This document shows, piece by piece, positions 1 to 5,345 of a stretch of 5,495 nucleotides of DNA. A program made the position numbers and the translations under genes. The stretch comes from a bacterium (GTDB lineage: Bacteria > Desulfobacterota > GWC2-55-46): contig SCQA01000224.1 of assembly GCA_004298725.1 (NCBI GenBank), positions 1 through 5,495 on the forward strand, given 5' to 3'. The notes under the pieces were generated by a model. It searched no databases and was not told where the DNA came from. It worked only from the letters and a program-made list of their open reading frames with translations. Position 1 is the first letter of the stretch. Each line of letters starts with the position of its first letter.

Positions 1-1
1 G

Positions 2-394
2 GTTGAACGTCTGGCGCGCGACATGGGCTTTTTCTACAGGAAAAGGGGAGACGACTACGACCACCTGAACATGGTTACGCTTCTAAGCGGCGACGGCACT
101 GTTTTAAGGCAGGTTTACGGGTCTGATTTAAAACCGGAGGATATTTTACCGTATATTGGCAATGGCGCTTTAGCCGCTCTAAGCGTGAAAGGCCGCGTTA
201 GCGCCGTTATCGAGAGGATAAAGCTTCTTTGCTACACATACGACGAAAAAACAGGCACGTACAAGCCTGATTATACGTTCATAGTGATGATGGTCTTTGG
301 CGCGGTCATACACGTTGTAATAGCGCTGACTGCCGTGTATCTGTTTCGCTCAGGCAGAAACGCTACAGCGGTGAACAACGGGCGGAGCAGGTGA
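2..394 (+). CDS. SCO1/SenC-family copper chaperone, 3' part (5' end outside window)
   Basis: C-terminal 130 residues of a SCO1/SenC thioredoxin-fold protein, which delivers copper to the CuA site of cytochrome c oxidase at the outer face of the inner membrane. The frame is open to the window edge, so the start and the CxxxC copper motif lie upstream. The visible part has the late strand and loop with the expected histidine (bases 62-64, context DYDHLN), then GDGTVLRQVYG. Next comes LLCYTYDEKTGTY, typical of the SCO subgroup with a C-terminal anchor. A hydrophobic segment follows (about bases 275-345, FIVMMVFGAVIHVVIALTAV), then a short basic tail. The ATG at 23 is internal, because the homologous fold continues upstream of it. 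The next gene, 45 bases downstream, is ctaB, a common oxidase-assembly pairing. Family assignment is by motif recognition; other thioredoxin-fold proteins are less likely. Confidence 0.85.
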   Translation, partial: VERLARDMGFFYRKRGDDYDHLNMVTLLSGDGTVLRQVYGSDLKPEDILPYIGNGALAALSVKGRVSAVIERIKLLCYTYDEKTGTYKPDYTFIVMMVFGAVIHVVIALTAVYLFRSGRNATAVNNGRSR

Positions 395-439
395 AGCAGT
401 GTCCGGCGCGTATTCTCACGCAAAATACAGGAGACATAC

Positions 440-1303
440 ATGCAAACTCTCTTGAAGGATTATCTGCCGCTTTTCAAGTTCAGGATATGCTCTCTTATAG
501 CCTTTAGCGCGCTTACCGGCTTCATTGCCGCGTCGTCATCGGGTTTCAACCTAACAAACGCCGTGCTTCTTGTGGGCGTAACCATGATGTCATCTGCGGG
601 CGCCAGCGCGTTCAACCATTGTTTCGACAGAGATATTGACGGAATTATGAAAAGGACGAGGTCGCGGCCAATGCCTTCAGGCAGGGTTACGGACTTCAGG
701 GCCGTCATGGTTGCGGCTTGTTTGCTCTTTGCCGCGTCAATATTCCTTTCATGGAAGTTTTTCAACGTAATGGTTGCGCTTCATCTCTTTCTCGGCGGCT
801 TTGTTTACGCGATCGTATATACCGTATGGCTTAAAAGACGCACCAGCATGAACATAGTCGTCGGCGGCCTTGCCGGAAGTTTTGCCGTGCTCGCCGGAGG
901 GGCTTCAGGCGCGCCCGGGCTTTGCGTGCCCGCGCTTCTTCTGGCCGTAATAATGTTCTTCTGGACGCCGTCGCACTTCTGGAGTTTTGCTATAGTCCAC
1001 AGCGAGGAGTATAAAAAAGCCGGAGTGCCGATGTTGCCTAACGTAATAGGCGACGCTAAGACCGCCAGATGGGTCTTTTTAAATACCGTTCTACTTGTGG
1101 CGTCGTCGCTTGCGCCGGTGCTATACGGCAGTCTTGGGATCTTTTACGCCGTTTCAGCCGTCAGTCTCGGAGCTTTTTTTCTTGTAAAGAACGCCGGCCT
1201 TGTTAAGTGTCAGTCAAAGGAATCGGCAAACGGTTGTTTTAAAGCTTCCATGGTCTATCTCGGTTGTCTTTTTCTCGCGGTGATGATTGACGCTTCATTG
1301 TAG
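440..1303 (+). CDS. ctaB: Protohaem IX farnesyltransferase (haem O synthase)
   Basis: UbiA-superfamily integral membrane prenyltransferase (CtaB/CyoE) that transfers a farnesyl group to haem B, giving haem O, the precursor of haem A for haem-copper oxidases. The 287 residues match the usual family length, and the chain is hydrophobic throughout with several membrane helices. The first Asp-rich motif is clear: N59, D63 and D67 in FNHCFDRDIDGIMKRT, followed by RSRPMPSGRV. The second conserved region is WLKRRTSMNIVVGGLAG (130-146), then FFWTPSHFWSFAI (173-185) and YKKAGVPMLPNVIG (191-204). The ATG at 440 has AGGAG at 429-433, six bases upstream. Oddities: three usually conserved prolines are replaced (KFR at 13-15 for KPR, SFAVL at 147-151 for the PPL-type motif, WTPSHFW for WTPPHFW). 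It probably shares a transcript with the SCO gene and ends at the 1336-1371 terminator. Function is confident; symbols ctaB and cyoE are both used. Confidence 0.93.
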   Translation: MQTLLKDYLPLFKFRICSLIAFSALTGFIAASSSGFNLTNAVLLVGVTMMSSAGASAFNHCFDRDIDGIMKRTRSRPMPSGRVTDFRAVMVAACLLFAASIFLSWKFFNVMVALHLFLGGFVYAIVYTVWLKRRTSMNIVVGGLAGSFAVLAGGASGAPGLCVPALLLAVIMFFWTPSHFWSFAIVHSEEYKKAGVPMLPNVIGDAKTARWVFLNTVLLVASSLAPVLYGSLGIFYAVSAVSLGAFFLVKNAGLVKCQSKESANGCFKASMVYLGCLFLAVMIDASL

Positions 1304-1335
1304 TTTTTGATAAATATCATAATTGATTGTTTGGC

Positions 1336-1371
1336 ATGCCCCGCGCTAAAAGCGCGGGGCATTGTTGTTTT
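1336..1371 (+). terminator. Rho-independent terminator after ctaB
   Basis: A perfect 12-base-pair stem, ATGCCCCGCGCT (1336-1347) with AGCGCGGGGCAT (1351-1362), closes on an AAA loop. The T-rich run TGTTGTTTT (1363-1371) follows. It lies 33 bases after the ctaB stop and separates the oxidase-assembly genes from dnaK. Confidence 0.9.
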
Positions 1372-1414
1372 GAAACAGTGTGCAAAAATATTTTGTTTTT
1401 CAGCGTCTTACGCC

Positions 1415-1443
1415 TTGACAAGCTGAATTTTGGAACCTACATT
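1415..1443 (+). promoter_or_regulatory. Probable sigma70-type promoter of dnaK
   Basis: A perfect -35 hexamer TTGACA (1415-1420) is followed, after 17 bases, by TACATT (1438-1443), a 4/6 match to TATAAT. Transcription would start near 1450, leaving a leader of about 75 bases. I see no CIRCE element (TTAGCACTC-N9-GAGTGCTAA) and no sigma32-type CCCCAT -10 region, so heat-shock control is not evident here. A second, unseen promoter is possible. Confidence 0.5.
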
Positions 1444-1516
1444 ATACGTACTGGTAGCGTTTTGCCGTAACGTATCATGCGGGTGAAAGGTTTGCCGGTA
1501 AAATATTAACAAAATC

Positions 1517-1522
1517 AGGAGG
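1517..1522 (+). promoter_or_regulatory. dnaK Shine-Dalgarno site that decides the start
   Basis: AGGAGG (1517-1522) lies two bases from the ATG at 1525 and five bases from the ATG at 1528. Two bases is too close for efficient initiation, and the second start gives the canonical DnaK N-terminus MGKIIGIDLGTTNS, so 1528 is preferred. Confidence 0.8.
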
Positions 1523-1527
1523 ATATG

Positions 1528-3468
1528 ATGGGAAAAATAATAGGCATTGACCTTGGCACGACAAACTCGGTTGTTTCGGTCATGGAGGCCGGAGAGCCGA
1601 AAGTTATAGTCAATGAAGAAGGAAGCAGGATAACCCCGTCTGTTGTCGCATTTACCAAGGATAAGGAAATACTTGTCGGGCAGGTGGCAAAACGTCAGGC
1701 GGTTACAAACCCGGAAAATACGGTCTTTTCGATTAAAAGGTTCATGGGCAGGACTTATAGCGAAGTAAACGAAGAAATGAAGATGGTACCTTATAAAGTA
1801 GAGCAGGACTCAAACGGCAGGGCCGTTGTTAAGTCGTCCAACATGGGCAAGGATTATCTTCCGCCGGAAGTTTCCGCGCTGATACTTCAAAAGCTCAAGA
1901 GGGCGGCGGAGGCTTACCTTGGCGAGACGGTCACCGAGGCGGTTATAACCGTGCCGGCATATTTTAACGACGCCCAGCGTCAGGCCACAAAAGACGCTGG
2001 AAAGATCGCCGGGCTTGAGGTGAAAAGAATAATAAACGAGCCTACGGCGTCAGCCCTTGCCTACGGCCTTGACAAGAAGAAGGACGAAGTAATCGTTGTT
2101 TACGACTTCGGCGGCGGTACGTTCGACATTTCCATACTTGAAGTCGGCGACGGCGTATTTGAAGTCAAGTCAACCAACGGAGACACCCACCTCGGAGGAG
2201 ACAACTTCGACCAGCGCATTATAGAGTGGCTTGCCGCCGAGTTCAAAAAAGATCAGGGCATAGACCTTACCAAAGACAGAATGGCGCTTCAAAGGCTCCG
2301 CGAGGCCGCTGAAAAGGCGAAGATAGAGCTTTCATCGGCAATGGAAACTGAAGTGAACCTGCCGTTTATCACGGCGGACGCGACAGGACCGAAGCACCTT
2401 GTAGTGAGGTTGTCGCGCGCCAAGCTTGAACAGCTTGTAGGCGACCTTGTTGACAGAAGCAAAAAGCCCTGCGAGCAGGCGCTCCGCGACGCGGGCTTTT
2501 CTCCTTCGCAGATAAACGAGGTTGTTCTTGTGGGCGGCATGACGAGAATGCCGGCCATACAGAAGTTCGTTACGGACTTTTTCGGAAAAGAGCCGCACAA
2601 GGGCGTGAACCCGGACGAAGTTGTGGCAATAGGCGCGGCTATACAAGGCGGCGTGCTCGGAGGCGAAGTAAAGGACGTTGTTCTGCTTGACGTTACTCCG
2701 CTCTCTCTCGGCCTTGAGACGCTTGGCGGGGTTATGACTACGCTTATACAGAGGAACACCACCATACCGTCCAAGAAGAAGGAGACATTTACCACCGCCG
2801 CTGACAACCAGACCGAGGTTGAAATACACGTGCTTCAGGGCGAAAGGCCTATGGCAAGGGACAACCGCACGCTTGGCAGGTTCCACCTTACCGGCTTGCC
2901 GTCCGCGCCAAGGGGCGTGCCGCAGGTGGAGGTCGCGTTTGACATTGACGCCAACGGCATACTTAACGTATCCGCTAAAGACCTTGCCACAAGCAAGGAG
3001 CAGAAGATAACCATTACCGCGTCAAGCGGCCTTATAAAGGACGAAGTCGAGAAGATGGTCAAGGATGCCGAGAAGAACGCGGATGAAGATAAAAAGAGAA
3101 AAGAGCTTATAGAGACGAGAAACCAGCTCGATTCCCTTGTGTACTCCACGGAAAAGCTTTTACACGAGAACAAAGCTAAACTTTCCGAGGGGGATGTAAA
3201 GGCTGTTGAAGAGGCAGTGGCTGAAGCTAAAAAAACCATTGAAACTCACGCGGAAGACCTCGCCGCGCTTAAAGCCGCCATAGAGAAGATAAATACAGCT
3301 TCGCATAAGATAGCAGAGGAGATGTATAAAAAAGCCTCGGCAGAGCAGGCCGGCGCCGGGCAGGGAGCGCCGGGCGCACCGCACGGCCATGAGCATGAAC
3401 ACGGCCAAGCCCAGGGCGGCGGCCAAGGCACGGTGGTTGACGCGGAAGTGGTTGACGAGAAGAAGTAA
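1528..3468 (+). CDS. dnaK: Molecular chaperone DnaK (Hsp70)
   Basis: ATP-driven cytoplasmic Hsp70 chaperone of 646 residues that folds and refolds proteins with J-proteins and GrpE. The nucleotide-binding domain is about 1-382: phosphate-1 motif IGIDLGTTNS (5-14), catalytic K70 in SIKRFMGR, phosphate-2 motif VYDFGGGTFDIS (191-202) with T198 at the autophosphorylation position, and adenosine motif VVLVGGMTRMP (332-342). The interdomain linker is DVVLLDVTP (383-391). The substrate-binding beta domain runs to about 505, the helical lid to about 604. The full subdomain typical of Gram-negative DnaK is present, with no deletion. The tail is Gly/Ala/Gln-rich and unusually contains HGHEHEHG (619-626), before the family-like end DAEVVDEKK. 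The ATG at 1528 is preferred over 1525 because of Shine-Dalgarno spacing and the canonical N-terminus. It sits alone between two terminators; a class B J-protein gene lies about 960 bases downstream beyond a toxin-antitoxin island. Confidence 0.98.
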   Translation: MGKIIGIDLGTTNSVVSVMEAGEPKVIVNEEGSRITPSVVAFTKDKEILVGQVAKRQAVTNPENTVFSIKRFMGRTYSEVNEEMKMVPYKVEQDSNGRAVVKSSNMGKDYLPPEVSALILQKLKRAAEAYLGETVTEAVITVPAYFNDAQRQATKDAGKIAGLEVKRIINEPTASALAYGLDKKKDEVIVVYDFGGGTFDISILEVGDGVFEVKSTNGDTHLGGDNFDQRIIEWLAAEFKKDQGIDLTKDRMALQRLREAAEKAKIELSSAMETEVNLPFITADATGPKHLVVRLSRAKLEQLVGDLVDRSKKPCEQALRDAGFSPSQINEVVLVGGMTRMPAIQKFVTDFFGKEPHKGVNPDEVVAIGAAIQGGVLGGEVKDVVLLDVTPLSLGLETLGGVMTTLIQRNTTIPSKKKETFTTAADNQTEVEIHVLQGERPMARDNRTLGRFHLTGLPSAPRGVPQVEVAFDIDANGILNVSAKDLATSKEQKITITASSGLIKDEVEKMVKDAEKNADEDKKRKELIETRNQLDSLVYSTEKLLHENKAKLSEGDVKAVEEAVAEAKKTIETHAEDLAALKAAIEKINTASHKIAEEMYKKASAEQAGAGQGAPGAPHGHEHEHGQAQGGGQGTVVDAEVVDEKK

Positions 3469-3480
3469 AGTAGTTTGACG

Positions 3481-3510
3481 ACGCCCTGCCGAAAGGCAGG
3501 GCGTTTGTGT
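3481..3510 (+). terminator. Rho-independent terminator after dnaK
   Basis: A perfect 10-base-pair stem, ACGCCCTGCC (3481-3490) with GGCAGGGCGT (3495-3504), is closed by a stable GAAA tetraloop. A short, imperfect T-run (TTGTGT, 3505-3510) follows. It starts 12 bases after the dnaK stop. The hairpin is strong but the U-tract is weak. Confidence 0.8.
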
Positions 3511-3560
3511 ATGCGGTGTAAGCTGGGGTTGGTTATGGGTTGGTTTGTGCGGTTAAAGAG

Positions 3561-3582
3561 GGGACGCAGAGGCGTCCTGTAG
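3561..3582 (+). repeat. Small REP-like hairpin with adjacent GTAG
   Basis: GGACGC (3562-3567) pairs with GCGTCC (3572-3577) around an AGAG loop, with an extra G-T pair at 3561/3578. GTAG (3579-3582) follows directly. REP elements mobilised by RAYT transposases combine a short hairpin with a GTAG/GGAG-type tetranucleotide at its foot, usually on the 5' side; here it is 3'. The hairpin sits immediately before the likely transposase remnant. Only one copy is in the window, so calling it a repeat is inference. Confidence 0.35.
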
Positions 3583-3690
3583 CGCCAAAAGACTAAAACC
3601 CAAAAGACTAAAACCCAAAAGACAAGAAGCCGCTATGTTATAACCGAGCCTGACAAGCCGCACTTTCTCACCTGCACGGTCATGGAGTAG
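3583..3690 (+). pseudogene. Likely N-terminal remnant of a Y1 (IS200/RAYT-like) transposase
   Basis: A start-less reading frame between two TAG stops (3580-3582 and 3688-3690). It reads a repeated QKTKT segment, then QKTRS and RYVITEPDKPHFLTCTVME. The last part resembles, from memory, the first beta-strand region of Y1 HUH transposases of the REP-associated type (SRY..EP..PHF.TCTVVEW). The stop falls where that family usually has Trp after Glu, as if TGG had become TAG, but I cannot recognise family sequence beyond it, so the rest has been deleted or replaced. No ATG, GTG or TTG in frame precedes the matching part, so it is not expressible as a protein. The catalytic HUH and Tyr residues are absent. 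It marks past mobile-element activity next to the toxin-antitoxin operon. The assignment rests on about 20 residues. Confidence 0.5.
3585..3623 (+). repeat. 15-base tandem repeat, about 2.6 copies
   Basis: The unit CCAAAAGACTAAAAC occurs perfectly at 3585-3599 and 3600-3614, and the first nine bases recur at 3615-3623. The unit is five codons long and stays in frame with the transposase-like remnant, encoding repeated QKTKT. Replication slippage at the 5' end of the dead gene is the simplest origin. Confidence 0.85.
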
Positions 3691-3736
3691 CCGAAGGGCG
3701 GGTTACACTTGCCATCACGCGTTATTTATTTGCCTC

Positions 3737-3765
3737 TTGCATCCCTGTGCAAAATAAGCTATAAT
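3737..3765 (+). promoter_or_regulatory. Sigma70-type promoter of the toxin-antitoxin operon
   Basis: TTGCAT (3737-3742) and a perfect TATAAT (3760-3765) are separated by exactly 17 bases. Transcription would begin near 3772, about 30 bases before the antitoxin ATG. The surrounding DNA is markedly AT-rich. The -10 box overlaps one arm of the inverted repeat at 3751-3781, suggesting autorepression. Confidence 0.8.
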
Positions 3766-3781
3766 TTTAGTATCTTATTTT
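3751..3781 (+). promoter_or_regulatory. Candidate operator (inverted repeat over the -10 and start site)
   Basis: AAAATAAGCTA (3751-3761) is mirrored by TATCTTATTTT (3771-3781), with one mismatch in 11 positions and nine bases between the arms. The arms bracket the -10 box and the predicted transcription start. Phd/YefM antitoxins characteristically bind such palindromes in their own promoter. A second small inverted repeat, AGTAT-N8-ATACT (3769-3786), overlaps it. AT-rich promoters give chance palindromes, hence the moderate score. Confidence 0.5.
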
Positions 3782-3801
3782 ATACTTAAAGGAGTACTGA
3801 T

Positions 3802-4071
3802 ATGAATACCATTCCAGCACAGGAGATTAAGCGCAGGGGTATTACCGCTGTTGATGAAGCCATGAAAGACGGCCCTGTGCATGTGATCAAGAATAATCAG
3901 CCCCAATACGTCGTTATTTCAGAGGAGCATTATCAGGAGCTGATAACCGCCGGAAATGAAGCCTACATGGCCCGCGTTAAAGCGTCGCTTGAAGACGTTA
4001 AGGCCGGGCGCGTGAAGAAATTCAAGAAGGTTGACGACCTGTTAAAGGCCGTGGATGAAGAGGATGAATAG
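3802..4071 (+). CDS. Phd/YefM-family type II antitoxin
   Basis: Predicted labile antitoxin of 89 residues that binds and neutralises the toxin encoded next to it and, with it, represses their shared promoter. The N-terminal half is the Phd/YefM DNA-binding and dimerisation fold: AQEIKRRGITAVDEAM (6-21), then PVHVIKNNQPQYVVISEEHYQEL (25-47), split here only by description, with the typical pattern of a strand, NNxPxYVV and a helix. The C-terminal half is a charged helix (ARVKASLEDVKAGRVKKFKK) ending in an acidic tail, the usual toxin-wrapping region. The ATG at 3802 has AAAGGAG (3788-3794) seven bases upstream. The stop TAG shares its G with the toxin GTG, so translation is probably coupled. 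Length and order (antitoxin first) are standard for the family. Confidence 0.88.
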   Translation: MNTIPAQEIKRRGITAVDEAMKDGPVHVIKNNQPQYVVISEEHYQELITAGNEAYMARVKASLEDVKAGRVKKFKKVDDLLKAVDEEDE

Positions 4072-4352
4072 TGTACGCCGTTACCTCGCCAAGGCAGTTT
4101 TTGAGGCAGGCGCGCAAATTCTTTGCAAAGCACCCGGACCTCAAGCCGCGTTTTAAAAAACTTCTCGAAGCACTGCAGAAAGACCCATTTCGCCCGTCGC
4201 TTAAACTTCACCCGCTTAGCGGAAAATTGTCTGACTGCTACGCCGTAAGCCTTGCTTTCAGCTACCGCGTTACGCTTACGCTGATTGTCGAGGACAAGGA
4301 AATCATCTTGCTCGACATCGGTAGCCATGACGAAGTATATGAAAGAAAGTAA
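4071..4352 (+). CDS. RelE/ParE-superfamily (YafQ/RelE-like) type II toxin
   Basis: Predicted small basic toxin of 93 residues, probably a ribosome-dependent mRNA endonuclease, held inactive by the antitoxin encoded just upstream. It shows the superfamily pattern: an N-terminal helical hairpin (FLRQARKFFAKHPDLKPRF, about 10-28), LHPLSGKLSDCYAVSL (46-61), SYRVTLTLI (64-72) and the end motif ILLDIGSHDEVY (79-90). H47, H86, D87 and Y90 are candidate catalytic or RNA-contact residues by analogy with YafQ-type toxins. It starts at GTG 4071, overlapping the antitoxin stop by one base (TAGTG); GAGG (4060-4063) inside the antitoxin gene is a suitably spaced ribosome site, and no in-frame ATG lies nearby. 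The gene is full length with no disruption, so the pair looks functional. RelE-type RNase is favoured over ParE gyrase poison because of the GSHDEVY ending. Confidence 0.87.
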   Translation: MYAVTSPRQFLRQARKFFAKHPDLKPRFKKLLEALQKDPFRPSLKLHPLSGKLSDCYAVSLAFSYRVTLTLIVEDKEIILLDIGSHDEVYERK

Positions 4353-4385
4353 TGACGACGCTAACTTTCTGAAGGGCGTTTATCT
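4353..4385 (+). terminator. Weak terminator-like hairpin after the toxin gene
   Basis: ACGC (4358-4361) can pair with GCGT (4376-4379), and CTT (4365-4367) with AAG (4372-4374), leaving an internal loop; TTTATCTT follows. The structure is far weaker than the dnaK terminator, but its ends, TGACGACGC and AGGGCGTTT, are identical to those of that terminator. It may be a decayed copy and a poor stop signal. Confidence 0.3.
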
Positions 4386-4415
4386 TAAGTATGGTTTTTT
4401 TCCCAAGCCATGCGT

Positions 4416-4421
4416 TATAAT
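4416..4421 (+). promoter_or_regulatory. TATAAT -10 box placed for a leaderless J-protein mRNA
   Basis: A perfect TATAAT lies six bases before the ATG at 4428, which puts the expected transcription start on or next to that A. No -35 hexamer is convincing (GGTTTT at 4393-4398 for a 17-base spacer), and no Shine-Dalgarno sequence precedes the ATG. This combination is the known signature of leaderless transcripts. Transcription start site not demonstrated. Confidence 0.5.
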
Positions 4422-4427
4422 CAAATA

Positions 4428-5345
4428 ATGGCGAACAAAGATTATTACGACATACTCGGCGTATCAAAAAACGCAACCGAGGAAGAGATAAAAAAGGCGT
4501 ACCGCGCCCTTGCCCGCAAATTCCACCCGGACCTCCACCCTAACAACAAAAAGGAGATGGAGGCCAAATTCAAAGAGATAAACGAAGCATACGGCGTTCT
4601 AAGCGACCCTAAAAAGCGTTCCGATTACGACCTTACAGGGCAGGCCACCTTTGAGCCTGGCATGGGTTATCAATACCCGCCCGGCGGTGTAGAATATGAG
4701 GGCTTTACGCAAGGCTTTGGCGGCACTGGCGGGTTTGAGGATATATTCGGCGAAATATTCGGAGGAAGAGGCGGAAGGGTCAGAAGGGGGCCGCAAAGGG
4801 GGGCTGATATCGAATACAGCCTTACGCTTGATTTTCTGCACTCGGTAAAAGGAGCGGACGTTAAGATTACGGCGTCAAGGCGCGCCGGCACAACGGAAAC
4901 AATGACGGTAAAGATACCGGCTGGAGTTTCCACAGGCTCGGTTGTCCGGGTGCCTAATAAAGGTGACGAAGGCGCGAACGGAGGGGCTAACGGAAGCCTT
5001 AATATAGTCATTAACGTCACCCCGCACGCTTATTTTAAGAGGGTTGACAGCGATATATACGTTGACTGCCCGGTTACGGTTAAAGAGGCGTTTCTCGGCG
5101 CGGAATTAGCCGTTCCTACGATTGACGGCATTATGACGATAAAGATGCCGTCCGGCACGCAGAGCGGCGGTAAGCTCCGCATAAAAGGCAAGGGCGTGTA
5201 CGCGGCCTTCGGCGGGGCGCACAGGGGCGACGAATATGTTATAATAAACATAACCGTGCCAAAAAAGGTTGATCAGAGGTCAAAGGAACTTATCGAAGAA
5301 TTTATGAAAACAAATCCGTATGAACCGAGAAAAGGTTTGTGGTAA
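4428..5345 (+). CDS. Class B J-domain co-chaperone (CbpA/DnaJ-like, no zinc finger)
   Basis: Cytoplasmic J-protein of 305 residues that delivers substrates to DnaK and stimulates its ATPase. The J-domain (about 4-69) begins DYYDILGVSKNATEEEIKKA and carries the essential HPD motif at 33-35. A Gly/Phe-rich linker follows (about 75-118, with GFEDIFGEIFGG). The two beta-rich substrate-binding domains, CTD I (about 125-205) and CTD II (about 206-283), and a C-terminal dimerisation segment complete it. There is no CxxCxGxG zinc region and only one cysteine (C214), so this is class B like CbpA, not classical DnaJ. The ATG at 4428 is chosen over the in-frame ATG at 4410 because it gives the family N-terminus MANKDYYDILGV, and because the likely -10 box lies between the two. 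No Shine-Dalgarno sequence is visible. The neighbouring dnaK supplies its natural partner, although a toxin-antitoxin pair separates them. The symbol cbpA is plausible but not certain. Confidence 0.93.
   Translation: MANKDYYDILGVSKNATEEEIKKAYRALARKFHPDLHPNNKKEMEAKFKEINEAYGVLSDPKKRSDYDLTGQATFEPGMGYQYPPGGVEYEGFTQGFGGTGGFEDIFGEIFGGRGGRVRRGPQRGADIEYSLTLDFLHSVKGADVKITASRRAGTTETMTVKIPAGVSTGSVVRVPNKGDEGANGGANGSLNIVINVTPHAYFKRVDSDIYVDCPVTVKEAFLGAELAVPTIDGIMTIKMPSGTQSGGKLRIKGKGVYAAFGGAHRGDEYVIINITVPKKVDQRSKELIEEFMKTNPYEPRKGLW

Noticed and set aside
1444..1497. Short repeats in the dnaK leader: ATACGT-N20-ACGTAT, and TTTGCCG at 1461 and 1491
   Set aside because: Six- and seven-base matches are expected by chance; neither resembles CIRCE or another known heat-shock element.
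1525..1527. Upstream ATG as the dnaK start
   Set aside because: Only two bases from AGGAGG; the next ATG has five-base spacing and gives the canonical N-terminus.
2819..3010. 63-codon + strand frame inside dnaK
   Set aside because: It lies wholly within the dnaK substrate-binding region in another frame, and its sequence resembles no known protein.
2289..3431. Several long antisense reading frames opposite dnaK
   Set aside because: They are shadows of a strongly coding gene, have no ribosome sites and give serine/arginine-rich, low-complexity translations unlike real proteins.
3585..3623. CRISPR-like or iteron-like array
   Set aside because: The 15-base units are directly adjacent without spacers, only 2.6 copies exist, and they lie in frame with the transposase-like remnant.
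4410..4427. ATG 4410 as the J-protein start
   Set aside because: It would add MRYNQI before the family N-terminus, has no ribosome site, and would place the TATAAT inside the coding region.
4599..5251. Antisense frames opposite the J-protein gene
   Set aside because: Proline/serine-rich mirror translations of Gly-rich coding sequence, with no start signals.
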